The position numbers and the translations under genes were made by a program. Positions 5,836 through 8,904 of a DNA stretch of 8,904 nt are shown here, piece after piece. Each line of letters begins with the position of its first letter. The first letter of the stretch is position 1. The DNA is from JBPCPM01 sp050999155 (GTDB lineage Bacteria > Actinomycetota > Thermoleophilia > Solirubrobacterales > 70-9). The stretch lies in assembly GCA_050999155.1 (NCBI GenBank), contig JBPCPM010000004.1, forward strand, positions 1 through 8,904, given 5' to 3'. The notes under the pieces are model-generated. The model made no database searches. It saw only the letters and a list, made by a program, of their open reading frames with translations, and was not told the DNA's origin.

Positions 5836-6584
5836 GCCGATCCTTGGAACCGGTCGACTACCTGCTCGGCGAGCTCGAAGACGCCCAGCTCGCCGAGGCC
5901 GAGCAGCTGATGGTCGACGACGCCGAGTTCAGCGCCACCGTCGAGCGGCTACGACCGCTCGTGACGGCTCTCTCCGAGACCCCGCGCGAGGCTTTCAGCC
6001 CCTCCGCCCCTCCCCCGCTCGACATCGAGATGCGCCGCAACACGACCGAGCCCGAGGCCGATGCCGGCTTCGAGTGGACCGAGCCGCGCGCCGCGACGCC
6101 GGCGCGCCCGGAAACGCGGCGGGGCTGGTTCTCGGCCCGTCCCCGGGTCGCGTTCGGGGCCGCGGCCGCCGGCCTGGCGGCGGCGGCGCTGCTGATCGCG
6201 CTGGCCGTCAACGGCGGCGAACAGACAGGCGGGCCCGAGGGCGGCCCGGTCCGCGCCGATCGGATCACGCTGGAGCCGATCTTTGCCCAGTCGCCCAACG
6301 CCCGAGGAATGGCGACCTTCGAGGGCACGGCCGACGACCGGGTTCGGGTGGAGGTCAGCGGCCTTCCGGCCAGCGCCGAGGGCCAGGTCTACGAGCTGTG
6401 GATCCTCAACCCCGACCGTCTTGTCTCGCTGGCCACCTTCACCATCCCCGAGGGAGGAAAGCGCACGATCTCGGTGCGGGTCCCGGTCGACCGCCGTCAG
6501 TTCCGCTGGCTCGACGTCTCCCGCGAGGAGAAGGGCGGCGATCCCGCCCACTCGGGCAACTCGCTACTGCAGGGCTCCATCTAG
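5832..6584 (+). CDS. RskA-like membrane anti-sigma factor
   Basis: A 250-residue single-pass membrane protein that should bind and silence the sigma factor encoded just upstream. Residues 8-48 are a short acidic helical anti-sigma domain (D-Y-L-L-G-E-L, then A-E-A-E-Q-L-M and F-S-A-T-V-E-R-L). There is no cysteine anywhere, so it is not a zinc (ZAS) type; it fits the RskA group. A Pro/Glu-rich linker (50-104) leads to one Ala/Leu-rich transmembrane helix at about 106-127. The outer domain (about 140-250) matches the RskA C-terminal fold: G-L-P-A-S-A-E-G-Q-V-Y-E-L-W-I-L at 177-192 and the final D-P-A-H-S-G-N-S-L-L near the end. In such systems the outer domain is cut by regulated proteolysis to free the sigma factor; here that is inferred. 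The ATG at 5832 overlapping the sigma stop is chosen over the longer open frame from 5637, which lies inside the sigma gene. Confidence 0.9.
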   Translation: MSRSLEPVDYLLGELEDAQLAEAEQLMVDDAEFSATVERLRPLVTALSETPREAFSPSAPPPLDIEMRRNTTEPEADAGFEWTEPRAATPARPETRRGWFSARPRVAFGAAAAGLAAAALLIALAVNGGEQTGGPEGGPVRADRITLEPIFAQSPNARGMATFEGTADDRVRVEVSGLPASAEGQVYELWILNPDRLVSLATFTIPEGGKRTISVRVPVDRRQFRWLDVSREEKGGDPAHSGNSLLQGSI

Positions 6585-6586
6585 GG

Positions 6587-6610
6587 CCGAGCGCCGGATC
6601 CTGCGCTCGG
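6587..6610 (+). terminator. Hairpin after the sigma/anti-sigma operon
   Basis: CCGAGCGC (6587-6594) and GCGCTCGG (6603-6610) form a perfect 8-bp stem with an 8-base loop, 2 nt after the anti-sigma stop codon. No U-run follows, so this is a terminator-like hairpin of the GC-rich actinobacterial type. Confidence 0.6.
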
Positions 6611-6612
6611 AC

Positions 6613-6638
6613 CCGCCGCGCGGATCGGTATCCGGCGG
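6613..6638 (-). terminator. Hairpin after the NfuA gene
   Basis: An inner stem CGGAT/ATCCG (6621-6625 with 6630-6634) is extended by CCGC/GCGG (6613-6616 with 6635-6638) across a bulge. It lies 4 nt beyond the nfuA stop in the 58-bp convergent gap. It has no U-run; it could act in both directions with the hairpin at 6587-6610. Confidence 0.45.
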
Positions 6639-6642
6639 CCGG

Positions 6643-7350
6643 CTACTTCTTGGAGGACTCGAAGTACGGGTTCGAGCCCGCGGCGTGGTCGGTGACGTCG
6701 ACCACGCGCTCGATCTCCGGTACGGCCTGTTGAATGGCCGTGGAGATCCCCTGGGTCAGGGTCACGCTGGCCATGCCGCAGCCCTGGCAGCCGCCGCCGA
6801 GCCGCAGGTAGGCGGCGTTGTCCTCGACGGCGACCAGCTCGGCCATCCCGCCATGGGCGGCGATGGCCGGGTTGACGTTCTCGGTGATGACGGTCTGCAC
6901 CCGCTGGGCCAGCTCGCCGCTGAGGTCGGCCGGCGGGGCGCTGGGCACGGGCGGGCTGGCCGGCGCGGGGGCGCCGGTGCCCATCATCGGCAGCATCGTG
7001 GGCGCCGCGGCCGGCTTGTTGGGGTTCTCGACCACCAGGCCGGTGCGGCCCGGCTCCTCGATCCAGTCAACGGTCGCTCCGGCGAGTCGGCTCGCGCTGT
7101 CGGCGGGCACGACGACCGGGAGGCCCTCGGCGTCGAGCGTGGTGTCCTGCGGCTCGGCGTCGGCCGTGGAGCGCAGGTAGATGTTCGTCGAGTATTCGCC
7201 GGCCGATTCCCCGGTGACCTCGACCCACATCGCCTGGGACGCCGGGTCCTCGACGGCATCGCGGAACCCCTCGACTCGCCCGCGGGCGAGCGGGGTCACG
7301 GTCAGCAGCGGGTCGGTGGCGGGCTGGTCGGTGGCGGGCTGGTCGGTCAT
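6643..7350 (-). CDS. nfuA: NfuA-like iron-sulfur cluster carrier (A-type-like plus NifU C-terminal domain)
   Basis: A 235-residue cytoplasmic protein. Residues about 14-112 form a HesB/IscA (A-type)-like domain without any cysteine, as in NfuA of other bacteria where this domain is degenerate and serves target binding. A Pro/Ala/Met-rich linker (113-142) joins it to a NifU C-terminal domain at about 143-222 with H-G-G (166-168) and the cluster ligands in G-G-G-C-Q-G-C-G, Cys188 and Cys191. Two subunits share one [4Fe-4S] cluster in the family, which is passed to enzymes such as lipoate synthase and other radical SAM proteins. The ATG at 7350 is chosen; an upstream in-frame start at 7404 would run into the divergent ATP-grasp gene. 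The first codons include a 15-bp tandem repeat encoding repeated Thr-Asp-Gln-Pro-Ala. It is divergent from the ATP-grasp gene with only 43 bp between, and convergent with the anti-sigma gene. Confidence 0.9.
   Translation of the reverse strand: MTDQPATDQPATDPLLTVTPLARGRVEGFRDAVEDPASQAMWVEVTGESAGEYSTNIYLRSTADAEPQDTTLDAEGLPVVVPADSASRLAGATVDWIEEPGRTGLVVENPNKPAAAPTMLPMMGTGAPAPASPPVPSAPPADLSGELAQRVQTVITENVNPAIAAHGGMAELVAVEDNAAYLRLGGGCQGCGMASVTLTQGISTAIQQAVPEIERVVDVTDHAAGSNPYFESSKK
7311..7347 (-). repeat. 15-bp tandem repeat at the 5' end of nfuA
   Basis: Plus-strand GGTCGGTGGCGGGCT occurs exactly twice (7311-7325, 7326-7340), followed by the first 7 bases of a third copy (7341-7347). It keeps the frame and adds the repeated pentapeptide before the first domain. 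Copy number may vary among strains, since such repeats are prone to slippage. Confidence 0.85.
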
Positions 7351-7379
7351 CGGATCACAGAGCGCGTGGGCACCCTGCC

Positions 7380-7385
7380 TACGAT
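7380..7385 (+). promoter_or_regulatory. Candidate -10 box of the ATP-grasp gene
   Basis: TACGAT ends 8 nt before the ATG at 7394, which would give a leaderless transcript. The gene has no Shine-Dalgarno sequence. The same hexamer occurs before the next gene at 8730-8735. The 43-bp gap also has to hold the nfuA promoter on the other strand. Confidence 0.5.
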
Positions 7386-7393
7386 ACCCGGCG

Positions 7394-8711
7394 ATGCCCC
7401 GCATCCTGCTGATCCTGCCGAGTGCGACCTACCGCGCCCCGGACTTCGTGCGGGCCGCGGGCGAGCTCGGGGTCGAGCTGGTCGTCGGCTCCGACCGGCG
7501 CCAAGCGATGTCGGCGACGATCGGCGCCGGCGCGCTGACCCTGCGGCTGCGTGACCCGCAGCGAGCCGCCCAGCAGATCTGCGATCACGCCGAGGCCGAG
7601 GAGCTCGACGGCATCGTGGCGGTCGACGACCAGGGCATCGAGGCCGCCGCGCTGGCGGCCGAACGCCTGGGACTGCCTCACAACCCGCCGGCCGCGGTAC
7701 GCGCGGCCCGTGACAAGCGCCTCCTGCGCGAGGCCTTTGATCGCCGCGGCGTCACGCAGCCCGCCTGGGAGGCGGTGCGGACCCCGGCCGAGGCCGCCGG
7801 CGCCGCCGAGCGGCTGGGGACGCCGTGCGTGGTCAAGCCCGTGGGGCTGTCCGCCAGCCGCGGCGTGGTTCGGGCCGACTCGGCGGCCGCCGCGACGGCA
7901 GCCGCCGAGCGCATCGCGGAGATCCTGGCGTGCGCCACCGAGCCCGGCCTCGACCACACGATGCTCGTGGAGCGCTACGTCCCCGGCGAAGAGGTCGCCG
8001 TCGAAGGGCTGGTCCGCGGCGGGGAGCTCGAGGTGTTGGCCATCTTCGACAAGCCCGACCCGCTCACGGGCCCGTTCTTCGAGGAGACGCTGCTGGTCAC
8101 GCCGTCGCGCCATCCGCTCGACCGCCAGCGCCTTGTCGCCGAGCGGGTCCGGGCGGCCGTCGCCGCGCTGGGCCTGCGTGAGGGCCCGGTCCACGCCGAG
8201 CTGCGCCTGCCCGGCGACGACGCAGTCGTGCTCGAGGTCGCGGCCCGTTCGATCGGTGGCCTGTGCGCCCGGGCGCTGCGGTTCGGCGCCGGGGTCTCGC
8301 TCGAGGAGCTGATCCTGCGCCACGCCATCGGCGCCGGGCTCCCCGCAGCGCGCGAGAACCGCGCGGCCGGCGTGATGATGCTTCCCATCTCGCGAGCGGG
8401 GACGTTGGAGGGCGTCGAAGGGCTCGATGCCGCCGGGGCGGTTCCGGGCATCGATGACGTCGAGATCACCATCCGGCCCGGGCGACCGGTCGTGCCGCTC
8501 CCCGAGGGCGACCGGTACCTGGGGTTCTGCTTTGCCCGCGGCGACACGCCGGACGCGGTCGAGCAGGCGCTGCGCAGCGCCCCCGCCCACCTGGACGTCC
8601 AGATCGACGACGAGCCCACGCCCGCCGAACCACACGAAACCCACGCCCGAAGGGGCAGTTCGCAGGGTTCGCGCCCGACCGACCGGACTGGGCGAGTTCG
8701 GCCGCAACTGA
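7394..8711 (+). CDS. ATP-grasp domain ligase (3' end uncertain, possible frameshift)
   Basis: An ATP-grasp enzyme, the family that activates a carboxylate as acyl phosphate and joins it to an amine or similar nucleophile. Residues 1-100 form the N-terminal pre-grasp domain (M-P-R-I-L-L-I-L-P-S; V-A-V-D-D-Q-G at 75-81). D-K at 107-108 and V-V-K-P at 146-149 supply ATP-phosphate lysines. E-R-Y-V-P-G-E-E (193-200) is the nucleotide clamp, and H-A-E-L (267-270) with V-L-E-V-A-A-R (279-285) gives probable metal ligands E269 and E281. Residues 300-400 resemble the C-terminal part of carboxylate-amine ligases. The substrate is unknown. The frame from 7394 stays open to the window end, past the next gene's start at 8742. 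Recognisable sequence stops near residue 405, and a +1 shift around 8630-8690 would reach the TGA at 8709-8711, taken here as the end. The shift may be a sequencing error or a real mutation. Confidence 0.8.
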
Positions 8712-8729
8712 CCGCCGGCGGGTGCCGGA

Positions 8730-8735
8730 TACGAT
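8730..8735 (+). promoter_or_regulatory. Candidate -10 box of the radical SAM-like gene
   Basis: TACGAT ends 6 nt before the GTG at 8742, a spacing that would start the mRNA at or near the start codon. No Shine-Dalgarno sequence is present. The gene might instead be read through from the ATP-grasp gene, 30 bp upstream if that ends at 8711. Confidence 0.45.
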
Positions 8736-8741
8736 GCGTCG

Positions 8742-8904
8742 GTGCGCGTCCTGTTGGTCTCCACGTACGAGCTCGGCCACCAGCCGCTGCACGTCGCCTC
8801 CCCCGCCGCGGCCCTGCAGGCCGCCGGGCACGAGGTCCGCTGCATCGACACCTCGGTACAGCAGTGGGACCCGGCGCTCGTCGACTGGGCGCAGGCTCTG
8901 GCCT
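8742..8904 (+). CDS. N-terminus of probable cobalamin-binding-type radical SAM protein (continues beyond window)
   Basis: Only 54 codons are present. They begin V-R-V-L-L-V-S-T-Y-E-L-G-H-Q-P, continue A-S-P-A-A-A-L-Q-A-A-G-H-E-V (residues 20-33), and then C-I-D-T-S-V-Q-Q-W. The beta-strand then helix pattern with A-G-H-E-V is the start of a Rossmann-like fold, as in B12-binding domains in front of radical SAM enzymes. The S-T-Y-E-L-G-H-Q-P stretch reminds me of the CUAEP/CCAEP-tail radical SAM family, some members of which carry a C-terminal selenocysteine. The CxxxCxxC cluster motif and the tail lie outside the window, so the assignment rests on similarity of this stretch only. It follows the ATP-grasp gene closely in the same direction, suggesting a shared pathway. 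The GTG at 8742 is preceded by TACGAT, consistent with leaderless translation. Confidence 0.6.
   Translation, partial: MRVLLVSTYELGHQPLHVASPAAALQAAGHEVRCIDTSVQQWDPALVDWAQALA

Noticed and set aside
7379..8851. 490-codon open frame on the minus strand
   Set aside because: It lies opposite the ATP-grasp gene, is rich in Arg, Gly and Ala with no domain, and covers the start of the next plus-strand gene; it is a high-GC shadow of the real gene.
1..8904. CRISPR array, rRNA, transposase or integrase
   Set aside because: No regularly spaced repeats, rRNA-like sequence or recombinase motifs were seen on either strand.

Overview
The window is about 70% G+C. It carries genes with GTG starts, few strong Shine-Dalgarno sequences, tRNAs without an encoded CCA, an SigK/RskA-like ECF sigma/anti-sigma pair and an NfuA-like protein. 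This points to a high-GC actinobacterium; the mix of genes reminds me of Thermoleophilia/Solirubrobacterales, but that placement is an inference, not something the sequence proves.

Layout. (1) At 1-1670 on the minus strand is a cobalamin-controlled transport operon: a promoter -10 box (TAGAAT), a well-conserved cobalamin riboswitch aptamer, a hairpin over a purine-rich RBS-like sequence, a DUF4430 lipoprotein, and (4-bp overlap) an EcfT/CbiQ-type transporter subunit that runs off the left edge. (2) At about 1671-4800 is an accessory segment: a gene-poor stretch, then a putative restriction endonuclease (+) and an Eco57I-like N6-adenine DNA methyltransferase (-). These two are convergent and share a CTAG at their stop codons. 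Similar short TTTGGCGC-type repeats lie on both sides of the pair, and base composition is less GC-rich there. (3) At 4802-5092 are a terminator, tRNA-Glu(CTC) on the minus strand and tRNA-Leu(CAG) on the plus strand, divergently arranged. (4) At 5263-6584 are an ECF sigma factor and its membrane-anchored, zinc-free RskA-like anti-sigma factor, translationally coupled through ATGA. (5) At 6587-7350 are two terminator-like hairpins followed by an NfuA-like Fe-S carrier on the minus strand. (6) At 7394-8904 are an ATP-grasp ligase and the first 54 codons of a protein whose N-terminus looks like the cobalamin-binding-type domain of a radical SAM enzyme (the CUAEP/CCAEP-tail family comes to mind).

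How it fits together. The B12-responsive importer at one end and a probable B12-dependent radical SAM protein at the other hint at cobamide use by this organism, though they are in separate transcription units. NfuA supplies [4Fe-4S] clusters, which radical SAM enzymes need. The ATP-grasp/radical SAM pair is the most likely little-described system here. The restriction-modification pair is the most likely horizontally acquired piece. The ATP-grasp frame has no stop before the window ends and overlaps the next gene, so a frameshift near its 3' end is likely.
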